A program made the position numbers and the translations under genes. From an uncultured Chloroflexota bacterium (GTDB taxonomy: Bacteria; Chloroflexota; Anaerolineae; UBA4142; SHND01), in assembly GCA_937870825.1 (NCBI GenBank), contig CALMZO010000256.1, positions 31,428-95,427 on the forward strand: DNA of 64,000 nt, given 5' to 3'. Below, piece after piece: positions 41,702-49,976 of the stretch. Positions within the stretch are counted from its first letter, which is position 1, and each line of letters starts with the position of its first letter. Under the pieces are notes generated by a model. That model did not search any database. It worked only from the letters and a program-made list of their open reading frames with translations, and was not told where the DNA came from.

Positions 41702-43684
41702 TCAGCGCATAATGACGACAGCGATGACAACGACGATTCCAATCAACATCGCGAGCGCGTACCCGCGCGCATAGCCACCTTGCAGCGAGCGCAAACGTTG
41801 CCCCGCGTTGCGAAACGCATTCCCCAATCCATCCGCAAACCCATTAATCACGCGCCCGTCAATATCCAGCCAAAACGCGTTCGACAACCAGCGCCCCGGA
41901 CGCGCAATCAAATAATCGTAAAATTGGTCCACCCAATACTTGTTTGCCAGTACTTGATACAACCACGGATAATATCCGGCGAGCCGTGCGGGAGTCCGTG
42001 AACCATTCGCGTAAAAACGCAGCGCGACAAAAATTCCAATCAACGCGGCAGCCGTCGAAATTCCAATCAGCGTCCACTCCAATGTTTCGGAAATTTCAAA
42101 ATGGGGTTCGCCAAACGCAGGCGCGAGAAACTGCGCCAATAAATTTGTGCCGAGAACGTGCGGCAATCCGACGTACCCCGCGAACACCGCGCCAAGCGCA
42201 AGAATCGCAAGCGGCACCCACATTACGGGTGATGCTTCGTGCGGATGCAATCCTTTCGCGCTGTGTCCATGTTCATCGTGCGCGTGTTCATCATGCGCTG
42301 AAACGATTTCGCCCTCTTTCCAACGCGGTTTGCCGCCGAATGTAAGAATCACCGCGCGAAATGTATAAAGCGCGGTGAGCAGCGCGGTCAACACGCCCAC
42401 AACCCACAGCGCGAGATTGCCACTCGCAAAACCCGCCGCGAGAATTTCATCTTTGCTAAAGAATCCGCTAAAGAGCGGAAAACCCGAAAGCGCGAACGCG
42501 CCAATTAAAAATGTCCAGAATGTAATAGGCATCACGCGGCGCAAACCGCCGAGCCGCCGCATGTCAATCATGTCGTTCATCGCATGCATCACCGCGCCCG
42601 CGCCGAGAAACAGCAGCGCCTTGAAAAACGCGTGTGTCATCAAATGGAAAATGCCCGCGCCGAACGCGCCGACGCCCAATGCGAAAAACATATAGCCGAG
42701 TTGTGAGACTGTCGAGTACGCGAGAACGCGTTTCAAATCATTTTGGACGAGCGCGATCGTTGCTGCAATGAACGCAGTCAGGACACCGACGATGGCAACA
42801 ATCCCAAGCGTTGTTGGAGCAAGTTCGTACAACACATGCGAGCGCGCAACCATGTACACGCCTGCCGTCACCATTGTCGCCGCATGAATCAACGCGCTCA
42901 CCGGCGTCGGACCCGCCATCGCGTCAGGCAGCCACACGAACAATGGTATCTGCGCGGATTTTCCCGTCGCACCCAAGAACAATAGCAGCGTCATGACTGT
43001 AATCACGGGCGCGCCGACCTGGAACATTTCCTCCGCGCCGTGAAACACATCCTCGAACGCGAGCGAACCGAACGTCCAAAACATCAAAATGATTCCGAGC
43101 GTGAATCCAAAATCGCCGACGCGATTCACCACGAACGCTTTTGTCGCGGACGAACGCGGCGATAAAAATTTTTCATCCGTCCCGACCGCGAGATTGTCGC
43201 GATGGTACCAAAAACCGATGAGCAAGTACGAACAAACACCCACACCTTCCCAACCCAAAAACATGAGCAAATAATTGTCCGCGAGAACGAGCATCAACAT
43301 CGCGAACGCAAATAAATTCATGGCAACGAAAAAGCGCGCGTAATCTTTTTCATGTTCCATGTAGCCAACCGCGTACATGTGAATCAATGTGCCAATGCCC
43401 ATCACGACAAGAATCATCACCGCCGAAAGCGGGTCAAGCCAAAACGCAACATTGACAGAAAAATCTCGGACGCCTATCCATTGATATAGCGTCTCGTGTA
43501 TCACGCGCTCTTCCGCAGGCAGCGCCAGCAAATTCATCACCGCGCTCAACGACACACCAAATGCCGCCGCCATGAACGCAACCGCCAGCCAGCTCGACAA
43601 CGCGCGCGGCAAGCGTCGCCCGACGAGCAGGTTGATGGTTGCGCCGAGTAATGGAAGTGCGGGAATAAGCCAGAGGGGTGTCAT
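41702..43684 (-). CDS. nuoL: NADH-quinone oxidoreductase subunit L
   Basis: A 660-residue complex I pump with about 16 helices and the long lateral C-terminal helix. FLGWEGVGVCSYLLIGFW, GKSAQIPLFVWLPDAMAGPTPVSALIHAATMVTAGVY and KRVLAYSTVSQLGYM are signature segments. A His-rich cytoplasmic or loop segment (HDEHAHDEHGH) lies near residue 470. ATG follows a degenerate repeat. Confidence 0.95.
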   Translation of the reverse strand: MTPLWLIPALPLLGATINLLVGRRLPRALSSWLAVAFMAAAFGVSLSAVMNLLALPAEERVIHETLYQWIGVRDFSVNVAFWLDPLSAVMILVVMGIGTLIHMYAVGYMEHEKDYARFFVAMNLFAFAMLMLVLADNYLLMFLGWEGVGVCSYLLIGFWYHRDNLAVGTDEKFLSPRSSATKAFVVNRVGDFGFTLGIILMFWTFGSLAFEDVFHGAEEMFQVGAPVITVMTLLLFLGATGKSAQIPLFVWLPDAMAGPTPVSALIHAATMVTAGVYMVARSHVLYELAPTTLGIVAIVGVLTAFIAATIALVQNDLKRVLAYSTVSQLGYMFFALGVGAFGAGIFHLMTHAFFKALLFLGAGAVMHAMNDMIDMRRLGGLRRVMPITFWTFLIGAFALSGFPLFSGFFSKDEILAAGFASGNLALWVVGVLTALLTALYTFRAVILTFGGKPRWKEGEIVSAHDEHAHDEHGHSAKGLHPHEASPVMWVPLAILALGAVFAGYVGLPHVLGTNLLAQFLAPAFGEPHFEISETLEWTLIGISTAAALIGIFVALRFYANGSRTPARLAGYYPWLYQVLANKYWVDQFYDYLIARPGRWLSNAFWLDIDGRVINGFADGLGNAFRNAGQRLRSLQGGYARGYALAMLIGIVVVIAVVIMR

Positions 43685-43753
43685 CTATCCAAGTGTCATG
43701 TGTCCAAGTGTCGTGTGCCACAATAACGTGATACGCGATGCCTGACACGGCGC
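43685..43753. repeat. CCAAGTGTCATGTGT repeats between nuoK and nuoL
   Basis: TCCAAGTGTCATGTGTCCAAGTGTCGTGTG contains two copies of a 15-base unit made of two related halves (CAAGTGT/CATGTGT). Confidence 0.6.
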
Positions 43754-44056
43754 TCAGCCCTTTAGGGCATCAATTTCATCCACATCCACATTCTCACGCG
43801 CGCGGAAAATCGCAACGACGAGCGCGAGGCCCACCGCCACTTCTGCCGCCGCAACGGTCAACACGATAAAGACAAAGACCTGCCCCTCCATATCGTTGAG
43901 AAATCGCGAATACGCGACGAATGCGAGATTGACCGCGTTCAGCATCAACTCGATGCCCATGAACACAATCAACGGATTGCGTCGAATCAACACCGTCACC
44001 GCGCCGATGGCAAACAACAGCGCAGAGAGAACCGTGAAATGTGTAACCGTTAACAT
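43754..44056 (-). CDS. nuoK: NADH-quinone oxidoreductase subunit K
   Basis: A 100-residue subunit with three helices. [25 protein letters not shown] and [22 protein letters not shown] contain the two conserved intramembrane Glu residues. Length and motifs match the family. Confidence 0.96.
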   Translation of the reverse strand: MLTVTHFTVLSALLFAIGAVTVLIRRNPLIVFMGIELMLNAVNLAFVAYSRFLNDMEGQVFVFIVLTVAAAEVAVGLALVVAIFRARENVDVDEIDALKG

Positions 44057-44082
44057 CAGTAATCAGAAATCAGTTTTCAGCA
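44056..44082. repeat. CAGTAAT heptad repeats upstream of nuoK
   Basis: CATCAGTAATCAGAAATCAGTTTTCAG: four degenerate copies starting at the nuoK start codon. Confidence 0.6.
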
Positions 44083-44146
44083 AAGACTGTTTGTTGCCGG
44101 GTTTTTAATGCGTCATGTACGAGTCGAATGGGATTCAATGATTCAT

Positions 44147-44719
44147 TCAACGCAAATCGCGTTTCAAGTCGCGTTTCGTTTCGGCATGGGGAACGCGTTC
44201 GCGCCGCGCGAGCGTCATCGCGCCGACAATGGCGACGAGCAACAGGACAGATGCAATTTCAAACGGGAGCAAAAATTCGGAAAACAAAAGTGTGCCGATG
44301 ACTTGGACGTGCCCATTCGCCGCGACAAATTCAGGCGTGTATTGTCCCGTCGCGGGCGCGATTTGTCCGCTTGTGAACGTTGCCGCCATCAAGCCGCCGA
44401 GCGCAACGGTGAAAACAATCGCGACCACCGATTGGGCGCGGCTCCGCGCGCCGATCATATCGAGGCGCGGATTCAACACCATTATCACAAACAGAAAGAG
44501 AATCAACACCGCGCCCGCGTAAATCATAATTTGCGCGACGGCAAGAAACGGCGCGTTCAACAAAACATACATCGCGGCGAGCGCCAAAAAGACCAGTGCG
44601 AGCGACAACGCGCTGCGGACAGGACTGCGCGCAATCGCCATGCCTACCGCGCCAAGCACCGCGAGCGCGGCAAACAAATAAAACACAATGGATTCAACTA
44701 ACGCGCCGTAATCCATCAT
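44147..44719 (-). CDS. nuoJ: NADH-quinone oxidoreductase subunit J
   Basis: A 190-residue subunit with five helices. MAIARSPVRSALSLALVFLALAAMYVLLNAPFLAVAQIMIYAGAVLILFLFVIM is the canonical core. It overlaps the upstream DinB-like gene by 4 bases. Confidence 0.95.
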   Translation of the reverse strand: MMDYGALVESIVFYLFAALAVLGAVGMAIARSPVRSALSLALVFLALAAMYVLLNAPFLAVAQIMIYAGAVLILFLFVIMVLNPRLDMIGARSRAQSVVAIVFTVALGGLMAATFTSGQIAPATGQYTPEFVAANGHVQVIGTLLFSEFLLPFEIASVLLLVAIVGAMTLARRERVPHAETKRDLKRDLR

Positions 44720-45204
44720 CCGTTCTTTCTCAACCTACGCGCCTGCTCCACCACATCGCGGCAGTGTACCTCATGGTGCGCATACATCGCCAGAAAAAAT
44801 TCCTTGACGTCCGCGTCGCCTGCGGCGGGATGCGTCCCGCGCCGGGTGAGTTTTTCGGGCGTAATCGTTTCCAACACGGCGATTAAATCTTTGTAACTCG
44901 CATCCAGGTCCGCGCGCAATTGTTCAATCCTTTTTCCGCGTCCTGCCGCAACCGACTCGTCATTAAATTTTTGATTGTCAAAATCGGCGGGCAGCGCGGC
45001 TTGCGTGCCATTCGCAATGTCTTGCAAGAGGCGCGTCATCAACGCTTCGTTCGTCGCCATATGAACGAGGGTATCGTGAATGGACCAGTCGCGCTCGGTG
45101 AGACACATATCCAGCTGTTCTTCCGAAAGACCCGCGAGGCATTTCAAGAGCGTTTCGCGCGAACGCGCATATTGCGAAACGAGAGGTTCCAATTCTTTAA
45201 GCAT
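44716..45204 (-). CDS. DinB-like protein within the nuo cluster (second of four in the window)
   Basis: A 162-residue four-helix protein. WSIHDTLVHMATNEALM and FFLAMYAHHEVHCRDVVEQ provide the three His of a DinB-type metal site. It overlaps the neighbouring DinB-like gene by 8 bases and nuoJ by 4, so three genes are tightly coupled. Similarity to the adjacent copy (LE.LV..YA...ET....L.GL.E.QL) suggests tandem duplication. Confidence 0.8.
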   Translation of the reverse strand: MLKELEPLVSQYARSRETLLKCLAGLSEEQLDMCLTERDWSIHDTLVHMATNEALMTRLLQDIANGTQAALPADFDNQKFNDESVAAGRGKRIEQLRADLDASYKDLIAVLETITPEKLTRRGTHPAAGDADVKEFFLAMYAHHEVHCRDVVEQARRLRKNG

Positions 45205-45670
45205 GGACGTTTTCCATTACTTGACGAATGTGAGCCGCTTCGTGAGTGGTGATGATGATGAACAACCGGCGCAGCGTTATGTCCGCTTCGAGCGGGTGGT
45301 CACCGCGTTTTTCCAAATCGTCTTGCGTCAACATTTCCATCAACGCCACAAACTCGCGTTGTGCGCGTTGCCAATCGTTCAACAATTCGTCGAGCGCTTG
45401 CTCGGCGCGTTTTTCTTGCTGTCGTTGATTGAAAAAATTCAAATCAAAATCGGGACGCAGGCGATTGTCTTGTTCGGCAATCCAATTTTTCGCCATCCGC
45501 AACATGCTCATTTCCGCGCCGACGAGGTGCGCCAACGTTTGGCGCGCGGAATACTCTTCACTCACGCCGCGTTGATTCAATTGCGCTTCATTCAAGCCGC
45601 GTAGAAACCGGGCGAACGTTTCTTGATTCGCATTCAATTCCGCAACGCGCGGTTCCAATTCGGGTAACAT
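45197..45670 (-). CDS. DinB-like protein within the nuo cluster (third of four in the window)
   Basis: A 157-residue paralogue of the preceding protein. YSARQTLAHLVGAEMSMLRM and LFIIITTHEAAHIRQVMENVHA carry the metal His residues. It starts 1 base after the nuoH stop. Confidence 0.8.
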   Translation of the reverse strand: MLPELEPRVAELNANQETFARFLRGLNEAQLNQRGVSEEYSARQTLAHLVGAEMSMLRMAKNWIAEQDNRLRPDFDLNFFNQRQQEKRAEQALDELLNDWQRAQREFVALMEMLTQDDLEKRGDHPLEADITLRRLFIIITTHEAAHIRQVMENVHA

Positions 45671-45671
45671 C

Positions 45672-46736
45672 TCAACGCACCAATGCCTGCGCCGCTTTCG
45701 GGAGCAAAAGATAGATGATGCCTGCCGTGATTAATATATTCAACAGCGCGAGCGGCAGCATGAACTTCCATGTGAAATTCATCAGCTGGTCATAACGCAT
45801 ACGCGGGAAGGTGCCGCGAATCCACATGAAAACAAAAATCAAAACAAATACTTTGACGGCAAACCACCAAATCCCAGGCTCGCCGACAACCGGCAAAAAC
45901 GGAAGCGGACTCAGATAGCCGCCCAAGAACAATGTCGTCGCCAACGCGCAAACCGTGATGATGTTGATGTATTCCGCCATGAAAAAGAACGCGAATTTGA
46001 TGGACGAGTATTCGGTGTAATAGCCCGCAACGAGTTCCGTTTCTGCTTCCGGCAAATCGAACGGCAAGCGGTTCGTTTCCGCAATCGCGGCGATAAGGTA
46101 CAAAACAAATCCGAGAAGCTGCGGCAGAATAATCCAACCAAAATTTCGTTGATAGTCCACAATTTCATTCAAGTTCAACGTTTCGGTCAGCATCAACACG
46201 CCGACGAGCGCAAGCCCCAACGTAACTTCGTACGAAATTAACTGCGCCGCCGCGCGGAGTGAACCCAACAGCGCGTATTTGTTGTTCGAACTCCATCCTG
46301 CCAACACCGTCCCGTACACACTCACCGAACCCACCGCAAGCAAATACAACAGCGCGACATTGACATTCGCGATTTGCATTTCAAACGGAATGCCAAACAA
46401 GTTCATCGGCGGCGCAACGGGAATCACCGCAAACGCAAGCAGCGCGGTAGCAACCGAAATCATCGGCGCAATCACAAACACCAACTTGTCCGCGTTTGTC
46501 GGAATCAACTCTTCTTTGAACAATGCTTTGATGGCGTCGGCGAGCGGCTGCAACAAGCCGCGCGGACCCGTGCGATTGGGACCGATGCGGACCTGAATTT
46601 TGGCAATAACCCACCGCTCGACGAGTTGGATGTACGCAAACGTCGTCAATAATGCAAAAATCCACACCACGCTTTTGATGATGAGGATTACAAAATCAAC
46701 AATCGGTCGGTCAACGTAAATGCCGAGAATGTTCAT
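45672..46736 (-). CDS. nuoH: NADH-quinone oxidoreductase subunit H
   Basis: A 354-residue membrane subunit at the quinone site. ERWVIAKIQVRIGPNRTGPRGLLQPLADAIKALFKE, AGWSSNNKYALLGSLRAAAQLISYEV, AETNRLPFDLPEAETELVAGYYTEYSSIKFAFF and RGTFPRMRYDQLM are all conserved. A CATTTCGAGCGGAGCGAGAAATCTC repeat lies directly upstream. Confidence 0.96.
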   Translation of the reverse strand: MNILGIYVDRPIVDFVILIIKSVVWIFALLTTFAYIQLVERWVIAKIQVRIGPNRTGPRGLLQPLADAIKALFKEELIPTNADKLVFVIAPMISVATALLAFAVIPVAPPMNLFGIPFEMQIANVNVALLYLLAVGSVSVYGTVLAGWSSNNKYALLGSLRAAAQLISYEVTLGLALVGVLMLTETLNLNEIVDYQRNFGWIILPQLLGFVLYLIAAIAETNRLPFDLPEAETELVAGYYTEYSSIKFAFFFMAEYINIITVCALATTLFLGGYLSPLPFLPVVGEPGIWWFAVKVFVLIFVFMWIRGTFPRMRYDQLMNFTWKFMLPLALLNILITAGIIYLLLPKAAQALVR

Positions 46737-46746
46737 CGAAGAAGCA

Positions 46747-46774
46747 TGTCATTTCGAGCGGAGCGAGAAATCTC
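46747..46774. repeat. CATTTCGAGCGGAGCGAGAAATCTC element between nuoE and nuoH
   Basis: TGTCATTTCGAGCGGAGCGA followed by GAAATCTC. Related arms occur at 19527-19593. It contains a weak palindrome (CGAGCGGAGCGAG). Confidence 0.6.
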
Positions 46775-47276
46775 AACCCGCGCGCAACTTGCTCACCAGC
46801 GCGTCCAATTTTTCATCGGTCATGGCTTCGTACTGCGCGTTGTTGTCCACCAACAGCACGGGTACTTTGTCACAGCCGCCCAAGCACGGCGCGTGCCGAA
46901 GCGTAATCGCGTTGTCGCCCGTCGTTTCCTGCCCGTGTTCCAAACCCAATTTGTGACACAATCGCTCGAACGCCGCATCCGCGCCCGCCAACGCGCACGG
47001 CAAGTCGGTGCAAAATTCAATCACATGCTGCCCTGTCGGCTTGAGATGGTACATGGTGTAAAAACTCGCCACCGAACCCACCTCTGTCGGCGTCATAGCC
47101 AATTCTTTGGCGACGGCATCAATCGCCTCTTTCGGCAGCCAGCCAAACTCCTCTTGCGCCACGTACAGCGCAGGCATTACCGCCGAACGCGCGCTCGGAT
47201 ATTTTGTTTTAAGCGTCTGAATCTTTTCTTTTGCAGTGTTTGATAGCATCAGATTGTTGAGGGACTTGGCAAACAT
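46773..47276 (-). CDS. nuoE: NADH-quinone oxidoreductase subunit E (stand-alone)
   Basis: A thioredoxin-like [2Fe-2S] subunit of about 167 residues. Ligands are CTDLPC and CLGGC, the usual C-x4-C / C-x3-C set, and YPSARSAVMPALYVAQEEFGWLP is the family N-terminal part. Start codons at 47282, 47276 and 47252 are all possible; 47276 has GAGGG at good distance. It sits directly between nuoA and nuoH, and a second NuoE domain is fused to NuoF at 54396-56600. Confidence 0.93.
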   Translation of the reverse strand: MFAKSLNNLMLSNTAKEKIQTLKTKYPSARSAVMPALYVAQEEFGWLPKEAIDAVAKELAMTPTEVGSVASFYTMYHLKPTGQHVIEFCTDLPCALAGADAAFERLCHKLGLEHGQETTGDNAITLRHAPCLGGCDKVPVLLVDNNAQYEAMTDEKLDALVSKLRAG

Positions 47277-47278
47277 TT

Positions 47279-47310
47279 TCATCCCTCATCCTCATCCCTC
47301 ATCCGTTGTC
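47279..47310. repeat. GATGAGG heptad repeats between nuoA and nuoE
   Basis: On the minus strand GGATGAGGGATGAGGATGAGGGATGA fills the whole gap and provides the ribosome-binding site of nuoE. Confidence 0.65.
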
Positions 47311-47666
47311 TAATACCAATCAAATCCGCCCTTGCGCCAAACGTAAATGTAGCCGACCAACAGAATCACGGTAAAGATTGCCATTTCAATAAACAAAAAT
47401 TCGGCGGCTTGGCGAAATACCACCGCCCACGGATAAAAGAAAATGATTTCAATGTCAAACAGAATAAAAATCACTGCGACGAGGTAATAGCGAATCCACA
47501 CGCGCCGCCGCGCCGTGCCAATTGTCGGCATCCCCGATTCGTACGTCTGCCCTTTAATCACGGTTGGACGGCGCGGACCGATGAGCGCCGAAACGCCAAT
47601 GCCGATTGCAGCAAAGGCGACGGACACGACCAACATGATAAACAGGGGAAAATAATCAGCAGGCAT
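47310..47666 (-). CDS. nuoA: NADH-quinone oxidoreductase subunit A
   Basis: A 118-residue subunit with three helices. KGQTYESGMPTIGTARRRVWIRYYLVAVIFILFDIEIIFFYPWAVVF is the conserved core (normally YECG; here YESG, as in some other phyla). The ATG at 47666 gives the standard N-terminus. It is the first gene of the nuo cluster. Confidence 0.95.
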   Translation of the reverse strand: MPADYFPLFIMLVVSVAFAAIGIGVSALIGPRRPTVIKGQTYESGMPTIGTARRRVWIRYYLVAVIFILFDIEIIFFYPWAVVFRQAAEFLFIEMAIFTVILLVGYIYVWRKGGFDWY

Positions 47667-47813
47667 AACGCATCGAATGGATAACGCAATGGCGGTTCGC
47701 CAACAAGTTATGTGCTCATTCGAGGATGAGCGTGGCACCCGGTGTGCCCACTCATCTCACCATGTCAGCCATTCGCAGGGGAATTTCGAATGGCATTCCC
47801 ACAACATTTCAGG

Positions 47814-47842
47814 ATGATAAGACGATTCAATTTAATTGTCAA
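47814..47842 (-). promoter_or_regulatory. Promoter of the nuo cluster
   Basis: Perfect TTGACA, a 17-base spacer and TATCAT on the minus strand. The leader to nuoA is about 140 bases and contains the inverted words CCATTCG...CGAATGG (47769-47793). Confidence 0.65.
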
Positions 47843-47893
47843 ACTTATCACAAATGGATGAGTAATTTCGGGCAAATTCGTATCCAATTTGAC

Positions 47894-48733
47894 ATGTCTG
47901 AAGGTCCCGAAGTGAAACGCACCGCCGCGCGTCTGCATGAGGCGCTGGCGGGCGAAACGATTCAATCCATTGACGCGCACCACAAAAAAATTCTTGCCGC
48001 GCTTGCGGAAACGCCCGACGCGCTGCTCGGACGCAAAATCCTACGCGTCCATTCGCTCGGCAAACATATTCTGTTCGACCTCGACAACGGCTCGCATTTG
48101 CACAATCATCTTTTGATGTTTGGCAGTTGGCGCATTTACGCGAGGCGCGCCAAAATTGAGCCGGACCCGCGTATCATGGAAATTGTTTGTACGCAGAAGC
48201 ATCGCGCCGTTTTGCGCGGCGGCAGTGTGTTTGAATTATTGCCCGCAGGCACCCTCGAAAAACACCCGCGCATCACCAAACTGGGTCCTGATGTTTTGGG
48301 CGAAACGTTCGACGAAAAACGCGCGCTGAAAAATTTCAAAAAACATCCCGACGTAGAAATTGGCGTCGCGCTGCTCGACCAGGAAATCGTCGCGGGCATC
48401 GGCAATTATCTCAAAAGCGAAATTCTCTTTGTCACACAGACAAACCCGCGCGCCCTCATCCGGGAACTGTCGGACACACGCTTGCGCGAAATGATTCGCG
48501 CCGCGCGCGCGGTGACGCTGTACAGTTTTGAAAACGCAAGTTTCACCATTCCCGATGAAATTCGCGCGCGCGTCCAAGAAACGGGAATGTCCCCGCTTAC
48601 GGTGGGGCGAAGGCATTATGTCTTCCGCCGCACCAACAAGCCGTGTTGGAATTGCGGCACGCCGATTCGACAATATCGCCAGGGCGCGGGCAAAGGACGC
48701 ATCACATACTATTGCCCGAATTGCCAGGCATGA
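47894..48733 (+). CDS. Fpg/Nei-family DNA glycosylase with atypical N-terminus
   Basis: A 279-residue DNA repair glycosylase/lyase. It starts MSEGPEVKR, then LGKHILFDLDNGSHLHNHLLMFGSW, QEIVAGIGNYLKSEILF (helix-two-turn-helix) and a zinc finger with CWNC and CPNC and an Arg in GRITYYC. The catalytic residue of the family is the N-terminal Pro after Met removal (MPE); here it is Ser2, while Glu3 is kept. The ATG at 47894 is at the family start and there is no clear ribosome-binding site. It is divergent from nuoA. Confidence 0.85.
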   Translation: MSEGPEVKRTAARLHEALAGETIQSIDAHHKKILAALAETPDALLGRKILRVHSLGKHILFDLDNGSHLHNHLLMFGSWRIYARRAKIEPDPRIMEIVCTQKHRAVLRGGSVFELLPAGTLEKHPRITKLGPDVLGETFDEKRALKNFKKHPDVEIGVALLDQEIVAGIGNYLKSEILFVTQTNPRALIRELSDTRLREMIRAARAVTLYSFENASFTIPDEIRARVQETGMSPLTVGRRHYVFRRTNKPCWNCGTPIRQYRQGAGKGRITYYCPNCQA

Positions 48734-48748
48734 CGCGTGCGTACACAG

Positions 48749-48785
48749 AAATAGGCAACCTCGAAATTGAAGTTGCCTCGATTTC
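48749..48785. terminator. Bidirectional terminator between convergent genes
   Basis: GAAATAGGCAAC pairs with GTTGCCTCGATTTC (interrupted by one or two bases), with AT-rich flanks, between the glycosylase gene and the small membrane protein gene. Confidence 0.55.
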
Positions 48786-48806
48786 ACCAAACTAAAAAAT
48801 TCTAAA

Positions 48807-49019
48807 TTAGCGGCGCGTTTTCACGCGCGCTTTGGCGAGTTCTGCATCGTGCCATTGGTCATACAGACCAACGCCCAGAACGGCAATGAACACGCCGCCG
48901 GCAGTGACGCCGAGACCGGACAGGTCTGAGAAAAAGACAACCGCAGCGATGATGACTACGAGGGCTGCACTCACCATCAGAGTGAGGTAAAGTTCGCGCC
49001 AGTATTTGCGCATGGACAT
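48807..49019 (-). CDS. Small membrane protein
   Basis: A 70-residue protein with two hydrophobic segments (about 14-32 and 37-52) and a basic C-terminus (KARVKTRR). No family was recognised. GTAGGTG lies just before two possible ATG codons (49019 and 49013). Separate transcription is likely. Confidence 0.55.
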   Translation of the reverse strand: MSMRKYWRELYLTLMVSAALVVIIAAVVFFSDLSGLGVTAGGVFIAVLGVGLYDQWHDAELAKARVKTRR

Positions 49020-49170
49020 ATACACCTACGGGGAATAGAGTCAAGCAGCGTGCATCGAACGAGGGATGTGGCTACCTGCTAAAACGCCAACGCATCATTG
49101 CGGGGACGGGCATATTGTATACAAAACGCTCAAAATGCGAAATAGGTCATTTGACCTGTTTTTGCCGGAA

Positions 49171-49713
49171 CTATCTCCGCGCGTCAATCCCAACAATCAA
49201 GCCCAGCATTTGCTTTTCCAATCCAATCACTTGAAACCCCGCGGCGCGCACCGCGCTCAATGTGTCGCGGTTAATGTTGCAGCCGCCCGTCATCCAATGC
49301 CACGCCGGATTCGCGGCGTGCATCAACGCGCGCCCGACGGGATTTTTGGCGCGGACATGTTCCACCAACCGCAGCGAACCGTTCGGCTTTAATACGCGGC
49401 GCACTTCGCGTAACGCGCGCGGCACGTCGGGAATCGTGCAAAAGACGAGCGTTCCGACGATGGCATCGAACGTCGCATCAGGAAATGGCAAATCTTGAGC
49501 GTCCACCTGCGCGAGGGTCACATTGTCCTCATACTCGGTAATCATATCCAACGATTCCGCGTCGGGTTCTGTCGCAATCACGCGCGCGTCGGCATGATAG
49601 TACGACAAGTTAACGCCGTCGCCCGCGCCGATTTCCAACACCCACCCGCGCGCTTTGTCGGTTACCCATTCGCGCCAATCTTCACCCCACGCGCGTTCGA
49701 TTGTTTCGCTCAT
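49171..49713 (-). CDS. Class I SAM-dependent methyltransferase
   Basis: A 180-residue methyltransferase. VLEIGAGDGVNLSYY (motif I), VIATEPDAESL (motif II), LPFPDATFDAIVGTLVFCTIPD (motif IV) and LKPNGSLRLVEHVR match the UbiE/Methyltransf_11 group. The acceptor is unknown. The promoter -10 ends 8 bases before the ATG, so the transcript is probably leaderless. Confidence 0.85.
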   Translation of the reverse strand: MSETIERAWGEDWREWVTDKARGWVLEIGAGDGVNLSYYHADARVIATEPDAESLDMITEYEDNVTLAQVDAQDLPFPDATFDAIVGTLVFCTIPDVPRALREVRRVLKPNGSLRLVEHVRAKNPVGRALMHAANPAWHWMTGGCNINRDTLSAVRAAGFQVIGLEKQMLGLIVGIDARR

Positions 49714-49720
49714 TCACGTT

Positions 49721-49749
49721 AGTATAAGCGTGACAAAACATTTTGAAAA
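49721..49749 (-). promoter_or_regulatory. Promoter of the methyltransferase gene
   Basis: TTTTCA, a 17-base spacer and TATACT on the minus strand. Its -35 box overlaps that of the divergent promoter. Confidence 0.5.
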
Positions 49750-49771
49750 ATCATCTCAGTTGTGCTATCAT
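49743..49771 (+). promoter_or_regulatory. Promoter of the 2-oxoacid dehydrogenase operon
   Basis: TTGAAA, a 17-base spacer ending TGC, and TATCAT. The leader to E1alpha is about 200 bases and holds no convincing gene. Confidence 0.6.
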
Positions 49772-49976
49772 CGCCGCTGTTATCCTCGCAATCCGAATCG
49801 CTCGACGCGATCCACTCGCAGGGAGCAACGGCGCTTTCTGTTCTGATATCGAATTTCCTCATCGCGCTGTCATGTTACTCGCCCCTCTGCGCGTCAAAAA
49901 AATTTGTTCGCGACGAGTGCGAATGACGGACGCGATTTCCCCGTCACCCGTCACTTGTCACTTGATACCCTAAAGA

